Positions 8,076 to 21,706 of a DNA stretch of 64,000 nt are shown in pieces (the first letter of the stretch is position 1; every line of letters starts with the position of its first letter). Source of the stretch: Sinohyriopsis cumingii (Eukaryota; Mollusca; Bivalvia; Unionida; Unionidae). The stretch is from the NCBI GenBank assembly GCA_028554795.2, contig CM068828.1:14932814-14996813 (forward strand), given 5' to 3'. The translations under genes were made by a program, and so were the position numbers. The notes under the pieces are model-generated. The model was not told the DNA's origin and did not search any database. It worked only from the letters and a program-made list of their open reading frames with translations.

Positions 8076-9125
8076 ATTTTTTAAATATAAATATGAATCG
8101 CGTCTCACAACCAAAGATAGTTTCTGGCAAAAAATGATAGATGTTACTTATTTCTTGTTAATGATTGAGGTGATGTATTCAGAGCAAGTACCTCAGATAG
8201 CAGTGACTTAATGAAAACAGCACTAGTTAAATGTATCTTTGACATGAGTTGAAAAGTTGATTATCTCCATTCATTAAAAATATTTAAGTGAAAGTATTCC
8301 ATGTCCGAATATATTAGCTGTTACTCCACATCTCGCTTCGTAAGATTGTAAGGAAGGTCCGAATATAAGACAAAGGTCAGGCTGGGGAAATGGTTATGGG
8401 TCAGTAAATCCACTGGTAGCATCATCGTCCATTTTTCTCTCCGACTATCTCAATATCTTACAATCAAAACGCCTCGTACCATATTAGCCATATGTTCATG
8501 CTCGTCAGTCGCTTTTTACATACCGATTTACCCTTTCAGGATGTGTCTTTTTATATTGTATTGAAGATTTGTTTCGATAGATGGTGGATTGGTGAATTTG
8601 CAATCAATCTCATGGACATAATAGACACGTTTAAGTGCAGATGTCCGTAATAATTACATAGGTCAAGAAGTGTGTATGTATGTACGGATGTATATATGTA
8701 TGGCCTAATAATGGAAAGCGAACGGCATGTGATAATTCTAACACCGGCAATGTAACTTAATTTATGACTGACCCCACACCAAAGAAGTAAACTCCACAAT
8801 AATCTAGTTTGTATACGAACTTTCTGGAGAGATCCAGTACGTCCAGTGTTTATCTGTGTAACTTTTGCTCTAACTGGATGCATGCAAGAAACTCAAAACT
8901 ATAGCGCCACCCATTTAATTGGGTAAAGGTGGAATGCCTGTTCCCCACCCCGTTTTTTGAAAATGAATCAGCAGATTCAAATGAGCCTGTCCGTCCGTCC
9001 GTCCCACTTTCCGCACAGTACTAATGCCCTTGACTTTACTGGGTTTTATTCTGCAATGATTTATATTGCTTGGCAGAAATCGATTAGCCAGAGGTCGAAT
9101 ATCAGTGTTCTAAGACATTGTTTAG

Positions 9126-9555
9126 CAGATTTATAGTTCTAATCGACAAACTCACTAACAGATTTCTAGTCCTGATTGACAAACTCACTAGCAGATTTAT
9201 AGTTCTAATCGACAAACTCACTAACAGATTTCTAGTCCTGATTGACAAACTCACTAACAGATTTATAGTCCTGATTGACAAACTCACTAGCAGATTTATT
9301 GTCCTGATTGACAAACTCACTAACAGATTTATTGTCCTGATTGACAAACTCACTAACAGATTTATTGTCCTGATTGACAAACTCACTAACAGATTTATAG
9401 TCCTGATTGACAAACTCACTAACAGATTTATAGTCCTGATTGACAAACTCACTAACAGATTTATAGTCCTGATTGACAAACTCACTAACAGATTTATAGT
9501 CCTGATTGACAAACTCACTAGCAGATTTATAGTCCTGATTGACAAATTCACTTGC
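9126..9555. repeat. 33-bp minisatellite, about 13 copies
   Basis: The unit is close to AGATTTATAGTCCTGATTGA plus CAAACTCACTAAC. Copies differ at a few positions (ATAG/CTAG/ATTG, AAC/AGC). Because 33 is a multiple of 3 and the unit lacks stops in some frames, both strands show 160-residue frames with an 11-residue repeat, which I treat as artefacts. Confidence 0.9.
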
Positions 9556-12420
9556 GCTTGTTTCTTCACAATAACTCCCTTAAATATCATTGGATTTTAA
9601 CCGAATTTGGTATGCTCGTTCATATTTATAACAGCAGTGGCTTCAAAATCTTTTTCTTTACGATTATGATGTCTTGGAAGCATTTGTATAAATGTTCGTA
9701 CTAGCCAGAGTATCTGCAAAGTTAAGACCCTTCCCCACCCACCCTACCCTATCCCACCCCACCCCACTCCCACCCTCTTCACTTAAAATCACAAAACATA
9801 TAATGAAAGTATTTACTGAAGAGAAAATAACTAAAAATAACATTTAAAAACTATTGATGGATTTCAAAGCATGCACAATTATATTCGCAATTTTCAAGAC
9901 ATAAATCAACAGAAATAAAAGTGACGGGACTGAGGCTGAATTATTTAATGCATTGCCGCTAGGTTGTACATCTTTCGCGAAACCGAAGCAACACTTGGAA
10001 CGTTTAATTTGGTCTAGAAAGTTTGGCTGCTCCGGAGGTGTGATTTGGTCTGGTCTGGTCTGGTCTGTAATATACAAAAATGAACATATATATGTACAAA
10101 AAGTGGTTAAATGGTCGAAAATAAATTACTTTTTAAAAGTGATCTGTAGCTGCTGAAGCATACGTGTGCTAAGGGGATTGGATACACTTTCTAAATATAC
10201 TAAGCATAAATAATGGCGTCAAACGAAACAAACATGCGCAAACAAACAGCAGGAAAGCGTTTTATACATAATTTAGTGTACTGTGTGAAAGGTTGATTTC
10301 ATAGGACGAGGTTAAGTGCCTTACCTTAAGACACATCGAGGCAGCCGACCCAGTTTGGCCTGTGCCTTTTTGAAACTGCTTATGATACTATATGTTTACA
10401 TGAAATATATATTATGTAATTTTAGCCAGTACCGTATATTGCCTCGATGAAGATCATTGCTTTTTCTGCTCCTCTAAAACACAACAATTATCGCATTTTA
10501 ATGTCTCAGGTAAGTCTGGCAAAGAATTTTTCTAACTTATGATTCAGGTAGCAGACCTTATATGATACAAGACAGGAATAAAGGGGGTACCACACTTGAA
10601 TGACATATTTTCAGTTAGATACCCGGACTTTACTCTTTACTAGTGCCTACTGTATACCAGAGAACAATTGTTGAAACTAGTGACCTCGATGCACTTCCAT
10701 TGGTAGTTCGTTCAAAGCTTGTCTATATGATTTTTAAATTGAGATGAACATATTTCAAGAAGCTACCATCTAACTTAGGTATAACATGTTCCACAAATGT
10801 ATGACTCCTGATCTGCTCCGAATAACACGGATTGAAAATGTATTTATTCTTTAACCCTTTACCTCAAAGCCTCTGATACTGTGCAGGCTTCCGTATAAAT
10901 GTGACAAAATCACAGAGTGCAATGTGTTATGAACAGAACATATGTAGGCTAAATGATTAAGGCAATGTAGTATGCTAAGTGCAACATAAATTTAACCATT
11001 TTACTTTATTTGTGCATATTTGTTCTCTATAGATAGGTTTAAAAGAAGAATCTGATTTTTATGACTGCATCATTTGTTTTAACCAAAGAATATTTTATAG
11101 TTTTTCTTTATAATTAATGCATCAAATCAGTGAAGCTGTGTGACTGTGTTAATGACCTTTCACAACCTCTGAATCTGCCGTTTCATTGTCTACGAATATG
11201 TCCCTAAACCATTCGAATTTGATAAATTGTCAAACTGGGTATTGCCTACACAGATATCAGAAGCCTTTAATGTCATAATCCTAATCAACAGAGCCCAGGA
11301 GAGTGCTGAACAAAGTCAGAGCGCCCCCACCCCCACCCCCACCTACCCCCATTTTGGAATATGGAGAATCTGATCCAGTTCTTTGAAATAGTACTATAAA
11401 TAGCAACCTCGCTATGTGACATCATTGCCATGTTGTCAATAACTATGACACTCGGAACTACCTCGGCTATTTCTCTCATACGATACAATTTATTGGTATA
11501 TTTGTCGACACAGTTATTTCCAGATAAGGAGCCAAACAACTGGTTCCCTGGATAATTCTTCGCACAAAAGTAGATCCAGTTTATTCGGATCAGCTCCTCT
11601 ATTTCTATTATTGTATTGGCAATTAGAATGACTGATAGGTTACGAATAAAAAAAAATAAAGTTCATTCATTCATGGCCTCTCTGTCAACCCTTGTTTCGT
11701 ACATAACCGAAGTGATCCGAATGACAGCTATCTGCACATATTCGAAGTTAGAACAGTAGGATGTATTCCGATAAATCCACCCCACAATGCTGTTTACGGT
11801 AGTCGTCGTAACGTGATTCTACGCGTCGAAATGCGATTCCACAGCAATTAGGTAGAGGTGTCCAGCAAAAGACAACTGCACCAATATATTTTACTCTAGT
11901 AATAAATGTTAAAGTCAATCAACGCTTTTAGTGTTGGAAAAAATGGAATTCTTACTACTCTGTTATGCGTGCTGATTTCACACGATGTCATCTTTACTTG
12001 ACCCAGTTTACCCCCGGGATGCCATGTTCAATCAAGACCAATAATTTCGAGTGCTTGATTTTCTTTTACTTTATGTTTTTGTTGAGGGAGGATATGACAG
12101 ATAAAGTGGAGAGCATTGAACAATGAGCAAATGCACATACATGTCATTTTCACTTTACATAAAATGCACGAAGATTTTATCTTTTAGAAGAATTTGTAAT
12201 TCGAAACCATGCAGCGATTGTTTTACGAACTCGTCAAGGCAATATTTGAAGGTTATCTTTTAGAACTTGTAATTATCCACAGCGTTGATGATATTGAAAC
12301 TATACATTTTTTACACTGAATAAATGTGTAAATGATTTTATAAAATCAGGAGGCATTTTATAAAAATGTCTAGTATGGTCCAAATTATGTAAAGTTTCCA
12401 TATCCCTTCACTCCAGCACG

Positions 12421-12778
<358 letters not shown>

Positions 12779-13385
12779 TTTATTTATATCACATACGTTA
12801 AAATTAACATGGATATTAAAGTGTTGGCATAAATCAAATTGTAAATCAAATAATGCGCAAATACAAACATCCTTGCAACTGTGTGCTGATCAATCTAGAT
12901 CAATGATGAATTTCCACTCACTGGTGAAGTATGAAAACAACGATAAAAAGTATTAACAATTTGCGTTTTCTAAATGAATTTAATATGATAAACAATATCG
13001 TTGCAATCCTTTCTGCTTTCCGTTCCCCCTACTATCTCATGCATTCATGTCTTAGGTACAAAATATGCCGAAAAATCTGGAATGCGAGAGAAAAATAATT
13101 TGGACTGGATGAAAATCTTGAAACTGAGCTTACACCAAGTAACCTACAAGAATATGGTTCGTCGTAACGGTGTATATACACTTTCCTTGGGATTTATCTA
13201 CAGTGTTTATATAATGAATGATACAAAGTTGCAATACACTGTCGACATTATACGGTACATTTTTTGGTTACAAGGCACACATACTGTAATGTATTTAATG
13301 TATATTGTTTTATTGTTTCTGAAACCAAATATAATGTTCTAAAAATCGATTATTATTTATTAAATATGAAAATGTCCAAAGGCAG

Positions 13386-13600
13386 CCTCTCTCTCTCTCT
13401 CTCTCTCTGGACCATCGTAGCAAGATACTGGCCAAAATCCTTGTTAATTCGAGCGTAGAGGATTTTAGCTTGGAATTTCGTTTGTGGCATACGACTATGT
13501 CTCTGGAGGTATGAATGATGGTAAAAGTTAAGGCAAACCGACCAGAGAGACAGACAGACAGACAGACAAACAGAGTGAGACAGAGAGAGAGAGAGAACAG
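13386..13600. repeat. CT, GACA and GA simple repeats
   Basis: (CT)n at about 13388-13408, then (GACA)n at 13550-13566 and (GA)n near 13578-13595, within otherwise unremarkable DNA. Confidence 0.85.
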
Positions 13601-14197
13601 TTTTATGGTTGGTAGTAATATTAATTAATGCAGAATAATGACTTAGATCAACTGTAAATATATTAAATATTTTAATTACCTATTCTTGATTCGTCTTTGC
13701 GTTTAGTTTCTACGCCACACTTATATCCATGCGCCGGTACGTGAATGGCTGATACTTAAGTGTTTATAATGCTCTACTTTCGTCATTAAAACCATCTTTC
13801 ATATTTACATCATAACTGTGTTTAATATTGATTTAATAAATGAGAAGAAAACCAGAAATACAATAAGGAAAACAATCAGCTTATCAATATGCAAAGGTGA
13901 TTGTGAATAGCCACAAAAGGCATAGAACTACCTTTGCAGCGGACACACTTGGCAGAGAATGTGAGGAGTTCATTCACTCGGTCGTTACACAGTTGCCTGT
14001 AGTAAATCTACCTCCGTTCAAAGGGCAAATATGTGTATTTGTATGTGGTATAAATAAAATATCTGTATAGTATGTACGCCGTATCAATGATCTACAACTA
14101 GTTGCATCAGTATTTCGTTAAAAAGAAACTGGGCAAGCCTCGTTTCCTTTTAATGAAAAATTTATACATCTCGCGGTATCTCATTGATATAGAGTAC

Positions 14198-14201
14198 ATG
14201 C

Positions 14202-14278
<77 letters not shown>

Positions 14279-14279
14279 T
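14198..14279. repeat. TA-GA-GACA compound microsatellite
   Basis: (TA)n passes into (GA)n at 14216 and into (GACA)n at about 14248-14278. Confidence 0.9.
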
Positions 14280-14518
14280 ATATGTATAGTATTACGCTGT
14301 ATCAATTTTATACCACGAGATGTACAGGTACAGATGATGACTTCGACAAGTGTCAACTGGACCTAGCCTGACGTCAAATTCATCACCTTTATCTGCCTTC
14401 AAAGTCATTACCTATAATTACTTTCTACCCAACCAAGCCTGCGTTTGGCCAATTTTTCCATCTGTGATTGACCTCTTGTCGACCAAACCTATGTCTGCCC
14501 AAATTCTTTCATGTAAAT

Positions 14519-14519
<1 letters not shown>

Positions 14520-14583
<64 letters not shown>
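14520..14583. repeat. (CT)n microsatellite
   Basis: A poly-C start followed by an uninterrupted CT run of about 55 bases. Confidence 0.95.
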
Positions 14584-14586
<3 letters not shown>

Positions 14587-15123
14587 GACCAAGTCTAAGC
14601 CTGGTCAAGTGATCACCTGACTCTTGATGAATCAAACCTGAGCATGGCCAAATTCATCACTTGGCATAAAATGGCCGAAGTCATCGCATGCAACTGATAG
14701 ATTGTCAGAGATATGATAAACCTGGTTTCATATTCCATTTCTGTGAAAATTAATTCTTCTGAATGTAGCGGCCTCTGTCCAGATTCTTCACCTAACACTT
14801 GACGAGGTATGAGAGATGCACGAAAGCAGGCTTCAGGGAATTATAGATTTGTTACTAGATCCGATAAAATGCTTCTAAATCCGATATACATTTTTTTGTT
14901 TCAAGTAAATATTGGATACAATGCACGACAATGTAAATATGACTGCAGTGAAATTTTATGATATTATTGTGCAACTGTGGTGATAGGTTTTATGTTAGTG
15001 TATTCAGTGCAGAGACGAAAGAGCACGAAATAAAAAATCAAACAGCCATTCATGTTTTTATTACTGTTTATTACATTCTCAAAAGCAAATACTTATTGTT
15101 GTGCACGCCATATTGTCAGAATC

Positions 15124-15368
15124 ATTAACAAAATGTACTTAAAGCTATTACAATCATTGTAACACACATTAACAAAATGTACTTAAAGCCATTACAATCA
15201 TTGTAACACACATTAACAAAATGTACTTAAAGCCATTACAATCATTGTAACACACATTAACAAAATGTACTTAAAGATATTACAATCATTGTAACACACA
15301 TTAACAAAATGTACTTAAAGCTATTACAATCATTGTAACACACATTAACAAAATCTACTTAAAGATCT
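15124..15368. repeat. 44-bp tandem repeat with internal palindrome
   Basis: Five to six copies of a 44-bp unit beginning ATTAACAAAATGTACTTAAA. Each unit contains TTACAATCATTGTAA, a 7-bp inverted repeat around one base, so the array is a string of regularly spaced small hairpins. Confidence 0.88.
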
Positions 15369-15802
15369 TACATTTATGAAAGCAGGCTAAAACTTTCCAG
15401 AAACATCACATGTATCGAAAGAGACAGAACGAGTCGCGCTGTGATTGTATATTTCATGTCACATATAAAAATAAATGAAAGTTTTTTTTGTGGATATTAT
15501 AATTGGTGCGTACCATGTTCTTTCCTCAACAAAATATGGTCCTGTAATATTACTATCGAGGTCATTGTTTTCTTCAGGTTACTTTGTTTAAGCAGCAGGA
15601 GGGGATTGACCGACCGCCCCCCCCAAAAAAAAAAAATGGCGGCCGACAATATTTTTTTTACCCATTAATAAACCCTACATTGTGGAATCAGACGCTAGTA
15701 TCAACAAGAAACAAGTAGATCTCGTCTTTTTTATATGCGTCGCGGGTTCCCCTAATTATAATAGCATCTGTCGCAAACGCTTGCAATATGTCTACCTCGT
15801 TT

Positions 15803-15870
15803 TTTGGGACTCGAACGCATGAAATCGTTTTCATTGTCTAACGCTCTTACCACAGCGTCCACTGTCTCAC
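15803..15870 (-). repeat. tRNA-like SINE head
   Basis: On the minus strand a degenerate A box (GCTGTGGTAAGAGCG) and a B box (GCGTTCGAGTCCC) have tRNA-like spacing. The acceptor arms do not pair well, so a SINE relic is more likely than a tRNA gene. Confidence 0.4.
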
Positions 15871-15887
15871 TTAAGAATAGATCGCTC

Positions 15888-15990
15888 CGGTGGCCTAGTG
15901 GTTAAAGTGTCCGCCTCGGAAGCGGGAGGTCATGGGTTCGAACCCAGGGCCAATCATACCAAAGATTTACAAAAATGGTACCGATCATCA
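15888..15990 (+). repeat. tRNA-derived SINE, family 1 (5' part)
   Basis: A box TGGCCTAGTGGTTA and B box GGTTCGAACCC flank a 7-nt anticodon-like loop closed by CCGC/GCGG. The acceptor ends do not pair, and the sequence continues into CATACCAAAGATTTACAAAA, which is also found in the copy at 40398-40646. It is therefore a SINE, not a tRNA gene. Confidence 0.7.
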
Positions 15991-16814
15991 TCTAACCCAT
16001 GTTGCTGCGATTTACAAGGGTTTTGTTAATACGACAGTTTCTGATGATCCCAGCTCTGCTCGCTTCGTAATTAACGAATATTGGATGGTTCTTAAATTCA
16101 TCAAGATCAATCTCTATTTCAGTTTGTTCCAATATTATATTTTTTCTTCTTCTAATGTAACATTATTTTTCAGCAGAGAAATACTTCTCTAGATAATCCT
16201 TTGCGTCTTTTATTTTGATGTCATCAGAAGCGTTTTTGTATTTCGTATTATCGCTTAAGCGCTCGATAGTTTCGTCTACAGCAAGAAACACATAACTGGG
16301 TCTTCTCCTTGACCCCCACCCCACACTTCAGATATGATTGTGGTCCACTACTGCCACGGAGAATATTGGCTATGTGATATCCACAGTATTCTCCACCAGC
16401 ATTCCTTCCACAAGGAATTACTGCTCCGATCACCAGCCATCGACCGCTGTTTTTTCTTTTTTGCCTGATGCATAATATATTATTGGATCAAGTCCAATTG
16501 ACGATAATACTTTTCCTATTTATATAGATGACTAATTCTACTGCTGCAGGAAGACTATTTTAGTGTAACCGGGACAAAACCTGCTTTCTTAAAGTCGACA
16601 ATTGCACACAAAAAATTACGGAATGAGATAAAAATCGTTATTAACCGCAAGTGAAATTAAGAGATTAACGAAAATAGAAATTATCATATGTGGTGATCAT
16701 GGACAGCCTCCGCCGTTTGTAGGTGAATCACCACACGAATAGTTGATCCACTCTGTTGGCCTCTGTGAAGAGATTTTTACGATCATCGATCACAGGATGA
16801 ACAACTACGACAAT

Positions 16815-17454
16815 TGAAATCGTTAATCAGATTACAAACTGACAAAATTCAATGTCAAATACTGCCTACCGTAATTTCAGAGACTCCTATGTCCGATTTC
16901 TGGAAATTATGGCACCTTATTGATCTAATAGTTGCAGCCAAGAAAACGTCCGTGATTCGTTTCAGCCTAAATTATTTGAGCTTCACAAGGAAAAATGTCC
17001 ATATCAGCAAGTCCCGCTATGTTATCGACAAACAGATACACGCCGACAAAATATACTTGTTGATATTCTGGTAGTAGACACCGGAGTTTTCCGCGTAAAA
17101 CAAAAACTCTTTCTTAATGATATCGTCGATGTTCCAGTAGAGGCAGTACAACAGGCGTTGTCAATAAACCCGTCGTGCTGGGCTCTGCTATATGCAATAA
17201 CAATCCATTCGTCTCAGGGCTTAACAATATCAGATACCAATATCTGGATTTTCGATGATCGCATAGAATGGTCAAATTTAGTTTATCTTGTTGTGTCAAG
17301 AGTAACAAAAATATCTCAGTTACACAGGGTTGTCTACATGTTGGAGCTGCCAACATCGTCACAAACAAGAACGGCGTCACTAGGAATTATCAACGTAGTA
17401 AAGAAAAAAAAAGCGGGTTGTGCGAGAGATGACAAACAATTACACCAGTTTTAA
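16815..17454 (+). pseudogene. Superfamily-1 (PIF1/UL5-like) helicase, C-terminal part
   Basis: The last 100 residues (about 17110-17454) are open and show helicase motif V (AITIHSSQGLTI) followed about 25 residues later by a motif-VI-like stretch (LVYLVVSRVTKISQL). Upstream coding is recognisable in pieces but switches frame near 17070 and earlier. The N-terminal Walker A part is not seen, so the gene is truncated or too decayed. It is convergent with the minus-strand genes of element C and probably served element replication (inference). Confidence 0.55.
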
Positions 17455-18233
17455 CTGTATTTGGAATTTGTCATGACACTGAACCAACGACAAAATAAGC
17501 ATTGCGCCTGCTATAACACAGTAATGTTCTGTGAATATTTTCCTCATGATGTATGATGTGGACAGAATCGATAGTAGTCTCGGTCACACACGCGAAAATG
17601 TATCTCTGACATGTTTTGAATGTAACAGACGTAGAAGAGCATTGTTCCTCAATGCGTGTACCTTGGTTAGCGTTTTTTTTTTTTTTTTTTTTTTTTTTGC
17701 TATCGCGTGTGGGAGCCCTCCACTCTGGTGTTAAATGTGTTTTCAGGATTTACCTGTAATTGTTCACGTACAAATCCACGTTGAGAGACTGTTGAATCTA
17801 ATCCATACATTAGTGGTTGCATAGTAGATCTTACCAAGCTGAAAGTTCTTGTTCTTTATTGAATTCAGCGTATGAATCAGTTTGACATCCGCGCTATGTC
17901 CTTGTTGTAAATCTAGATTTTTATACGCGACAGCATGAACATGACACGCTTGATCAATCGCCTTTGAGTTGTTTCGTCAAATCTAATGTAAAGGCGACCA
18001 ACGCCGAAAACAACATCGACGCTGATTCCAGCCACGGACGGTATCACGTGTATCGCCGATAATGTGCCGATTAACGTCGTTTGTTTCGGCGACCAATATT
18101 GTCGATGACGATGATTCGTCTGCGATATTTTTTTGTTTTGTCTTGTGCTCGTCTATGATTTCTTCCAACGATGCCTTCCACGCACATGCTTGATCATACC
18201 GAAATGATAGTATGCGATACCATATGTGCTATA
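17455..18233. other. Decayed interval of element C
   Basis: No intact gene. A poly-T run lies at 17669-17698. A short minus-strand frame at 17983-18168 is a possible coding relic with no recognisable motif. Confidence 0.35.
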
Positions 18234-18827
18234 TTAAGTTACCAATTGATGTGTTTTTGTGAAGAATTCCAAACACCACCAGTATGTTGTTGCGGTTAAA
18301 ACCTTATCTGCTGGTTCCAGTAAAAATGTTTCCTCGGTATTTTGATTTCCGGTTCCGGGAAACCTATTGGTGGAATAATGCCATGGAAATGTAGTGAATA
18401 TCCTAAATTTCACAGCGCTAAACACGCAGAGCCTGTACACCCGGGTGACCTCAGCGGCATGTTTGATGGAGTTGTTTTGTTGTGACCATGTTGCTGATCC
18501 AGACGATACCTTGTATACCGAGTTGATGAGCGGAGTTGTACGAATAACACTATCTTGAATCGGTTTTATTTTTTCAGCGATTTCATCGAGTCGCGTGAGA
18601 ATTTCAGTGTGACTAATATCGACGAAATTTGGAACCCCAAAGAATCCGCTGAAGATTATATTTATGGTACCTCGAAAATTCGTAAACATGGTTGTATGGT
18701 TACTATATTCAGCTCTGAATGTGGTCAGTCCATCATTGAATGCCGTTATCGAGGTTATCATCGCAATGTTGATGCTTTCCACGTATTTCTTCGTTGCAGC
18801 TTCATCGTTTGATTCTGGTTCTCTCAA
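18234..18827 (-). pseudogene. Element C unknown protein, helical N-terminal part
   Basis: An open frame of 197 codons. The first 120 residues look like a real protein: a charged start (SNDEAATKKYVESIN) then a long amphipathic, probably coiled-coil stretch, including THTEILTRLDEIAEKI-like spacing at 18540-18610. The rest looks like shifted or non-coding sequence. A related weaker segment lies at 18830-19000 (a repeated TTGATTCTGGTTCTCTC on the plus strand), suggesting a partial local duplication. Virus fibre-like or structural proteins can look like this, but I make no function claim. Confidence 0.35.
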
Positions 18828-19008
18828 ATTAGCTGTGATTTATCCGCTCATGTTGAGATCGCCAGTCATTTCATCACCGGCTTAGCAACGCATCTACTGC
18901 TCTTAGTTCCGATCGTAGTGCTGTTGTTGTCCACGTATTTTTGTTGCCACGTCATCGTCTGATTTTGGTTCTCTCTCAGTGATAATTGTATTTCTGCTCA
19001 TGTTGAGA

Positions 19009-19191
19009 TCACCATACATTATGTCTCCAATTTTTTCTAATATTTCCAGTAATCTTCGCGGCTATTGTTAAAAGTGATTCTTTCGAGTCTTTAATCTTAC
19101 CGGTTTTAGCAAAATTCACTAGGTTATCTTTGGTCGCACCAGGAACTCGCAGAATAATATAAATGGGATATTGCTCGTCTTTGACTGTCAT
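19009..19191 (-). pseudogene. Element C short coding relic
   Basis: A 60-codon open frame between the helical protein and the protease, with protein-like composition (YPIYIILRVPGATKDNL) but no recognisable domain. Flanking frames carry stops. Confidence 0.25.
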
Positions 19192-19336
19192 CGCTGATCC
19201 TGAAAAACAACAACTTTATTTGTGTCAACATCTGCTAGACGCAAAAGGTCAGTAAGTTCATCTAGTGTTGCATATTTGGCTAAATCAGTGTCACCCTGGG
19301 GCTATCCACGAGCAGATCTTCCGTAAATATCTACCA

Positions 19337-19740
19337 TTATAAACCATTAACCTGTTTCAAACGACGTGCGGTATGCTCATGCACAGCTTTATGAGGCGAC
19401 GCTGATAACCTTGACACGGTGTTAAGTACCGTAAGCACTTCTGGACCGCATATTGGTAGATCCCTTAATGTCTGAGTTGTTAATGATGAATACCACCAGA
19501 TTGGTATGTCACCGGCTAAGCCCCTATACCGTAAAAATTCCCTCGTTGGTATCAATCTATACGAATCAAAATAAACATCTCCACGTGGATCAACCTCGTA
19601 TGCAACCCATTGAGCACCACCACGAGAACTTGCATCGAGATTCAATATACCTGTTTCAACACGATTTGGTTTTGCGTATAATTGATCACGCACGAAAACA
19701 CCTCTGAAGTTTTTTATGTTTAATCGCGGAGCAGCATCAC
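19337..19740 (-). pseudogene. Adenain-like cysteine protease of element C (broken)
   Basis: The frame shows the layout of adenovirus/Polinton maturation proteases: GILNLDASSRGGAQW, then about 10 residues on VYFDSYRLIP, then a Gln followed eight residues later by CG in the position of the catalytic Cys. The residue in the catalytic His position is Gln (GAQW), so activity would be lost. The C-terminal CG-x2-C pattern is also altered (CGPEVL). The capsid gene lies immediately upstream on the same strand, as in many Polintons. Confidence 0.5.
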
Positions 19741-19875
19741 GTTAATCAAAATTGGATATTGGGAGTTTTAGTGAAATTTCTTCGGCAGTCTCTGACCTTG
19801 ACCATATCGCGTTCCTGGTAATCTTAGACCGCGTCCCTTTTTTGACATGTTTATACCCTGTCCTGTTGCGTATGT

Positions 19876-20118
19876 TCAGTGCCATACATTCAGCTGTTCA
19901 AACGGCATCAAGTTCCGCTGCTTTTCAACAGCTGGAGCAGCTGCTTCAATTAGCGTTTGTAACGCCGCTTGAAACGGAAATATACCGCCAATTCGTGTTG
20001 TGTCGCTGATTGCATTCGCAGAAAGATCAAGTCTCACACCAGTTCTTAATTTATTTGCGTCATTGTAGTGTTTGAGTTGACGTTCAGTCAATGATAAATT
20101 ATTTGGCTCTTGCAACAC
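19876..20118 (-). pseudogene. Element C hydrophobic core/minor-capsid-like protein
   Basis: An 80-codon piece with LTERQLKHYNDANKLRTGVR followed by a Gly/Ala/Leu-rich hydrophobic stretch (GGIFPFQAALQTLIEAAAPA). This pattern occurs in small proteins next to capsid genes of virus-like elements. It lies between protease and capsid pseudogenes on the same strand and its frame is interrupted on both sides. Confidence 0.35.
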
Positions 20119-20293
20119 CGCTGATTACAGAGTCAATTTTGCCCCAGTATTCTTCTTCGATGCGGATTGAAGTTTTTAATCTTACCAGGTGTCAGAGTAA
20201 CATTGACTTGATGATATGACAGTACAACATCATGAATGATCTAATTACATGTTCGGAAAACACTTACATGTTTGGAAAACATTTACGTGTTTT

Positions 20294-21706
20294 CTACGGG
20301 CTCATCAATGACTCACATTCGTCCATCAACACCTTCAAGCAGCATTGTTTTATCCCACAATATAACAGCGATTCCTCTTCTGTAACCACAGCTGGAGCAG
20401 GACCAACAGTAGCTCTCACATGTACGTCAGCGACTGACTGTCTGAATAAATCCAGATGTTCCAACGAGAAATAATAAATCGGATACAGCGTTAAGAAATC
20501 CCGCTGTGATATCTGAAGGCCGGAGTCGACATTCTGATCACGCCCCATAAATCTCATCAAGCTATTATACACCAGTGCAACATTATTTTGGTCAAGATTC
20601 AGTATTATGTCTTTGGATGGTTCTTGATATCCATTTATCCTCAGCGAAATTGTGGACACCGTTAATCTATCAAACGCCATTGGATTTACTGTCTGATCGT
20701 TATACTGGTGGCACGCTGAAATGCCACAAATATGTGTAGTGGTGCTGCAGTTCCCTGCTGTGATGCGATCTGCCATGAAAATGTTCCTGCTGTGCCTGAA
20801 GCTGTGTCTGTTGTCATTCTCAGCCACAACAGCGTTGAGTTGCCGCCGTCATTCATGAAGGACAATACTTGTTGTTCTTTATTCAACGACGGAGTCAACG
20901 TTGGCATCCATAATGCTAGTTTTGTTAGTGTTACTTTACCAGCACCACCTCAGCCAATCTCAGCATGCCAGATAGCATGGTCGTCTGTGGCTCCTCGAAC
21001 CATTGCAACTGTATGTTTTGCTCCGAAGATTACTTTTATAACATGTCTACAAAATCCGAAGATATATAACAGTAGTATCACACATGAAAATCCACCATCT
21101 GCGTTAACCTGAGATCGCCGTGCTGCAAATCCAAGGTTGAATTCTGGATTGACGCTCTGCAGTGTCGCAAAATCAGCGGCTGGTGAAGGTATCATTCCAG
21201 CTGGTTGTGGATCAACAGTGCTGACCAGTTCTAACTGTACCATGAAATGCTGCCTGCCTATCGTCGGGTTAGTCAGTAACGTCCTTCTCGAACATCATGG
21301 CTGGACCGGAGGACGTGAATAGTCATCGCTGTATCTTGTAAGACCGATAACAGTCGTAGCGACATCAACGTTATCGAGGCATGTTTCGATTTCTCTACCA
21401 TCAGCTATATATATGACACTTAAACAGTGAATAATACCGTTGTTAACGAATCCACATCGTTCATTTTCAGCATATGCGGTGTTATCATTTTTCACAAGTT
21501 TACCGTGAACTTCAATAAATGCCTAGACGGACGATAAATACATTAAATACATTGATGTATCTTAGACTTGTAATTCGGTTCGTCCACGTTGTTCTGGTGC
21601 TCGTGCTTCATAAGAATAATGCTGATAATCACGCACAGACTCATCCTTGAATACTGGTGCGTCCATGTCAAATATTAGATCAGATACACGCTTGACCATT
21701 TTTGTT
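20294..21706 (-). pseudogene. Probable double-jelly-roll major capsid protein, element C
   Basis: About 470 codons in several frames. Pieces in order are the N-terminal part (ATG near 21705; 21495-21300 with FVNNGIIHCL and TTVIGLTRYSDDY), a central part (21190-20950 with FNLGFAARRSQV and KVIFGAKHTV), then 20900-20690 (FMNDGGNSTLLW), then 20680-20400 (SLRINGYQEPS, DFLTLYPIYYFSLEHLD). The order and spacing look like one large beta-rich capsid protein. Stops or shifts occur near 21520-21540, 21290, 21000-20940 and 20700. The assignment is by motif resemblance to capsid genes of metazoan virus-like elements and needs a structure-level search. Confidence 0.45.

Noticed and set aside
9102..9600. 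Two opposite 160-residue frames with an 11-residue repeat
   Set aside because: They are produced by the 33-bp minisatellite, which lacks stops in some frames on both strands. No start context or flanking gene structure supports coding.
15888..15960. Functional tRNA-Pro gene
   Set aside because: A and B boxes and an anticodon-like loop are present, but the acceptor arms do not pair and the sequence runs on into a SINE body shared with 40398-40646.
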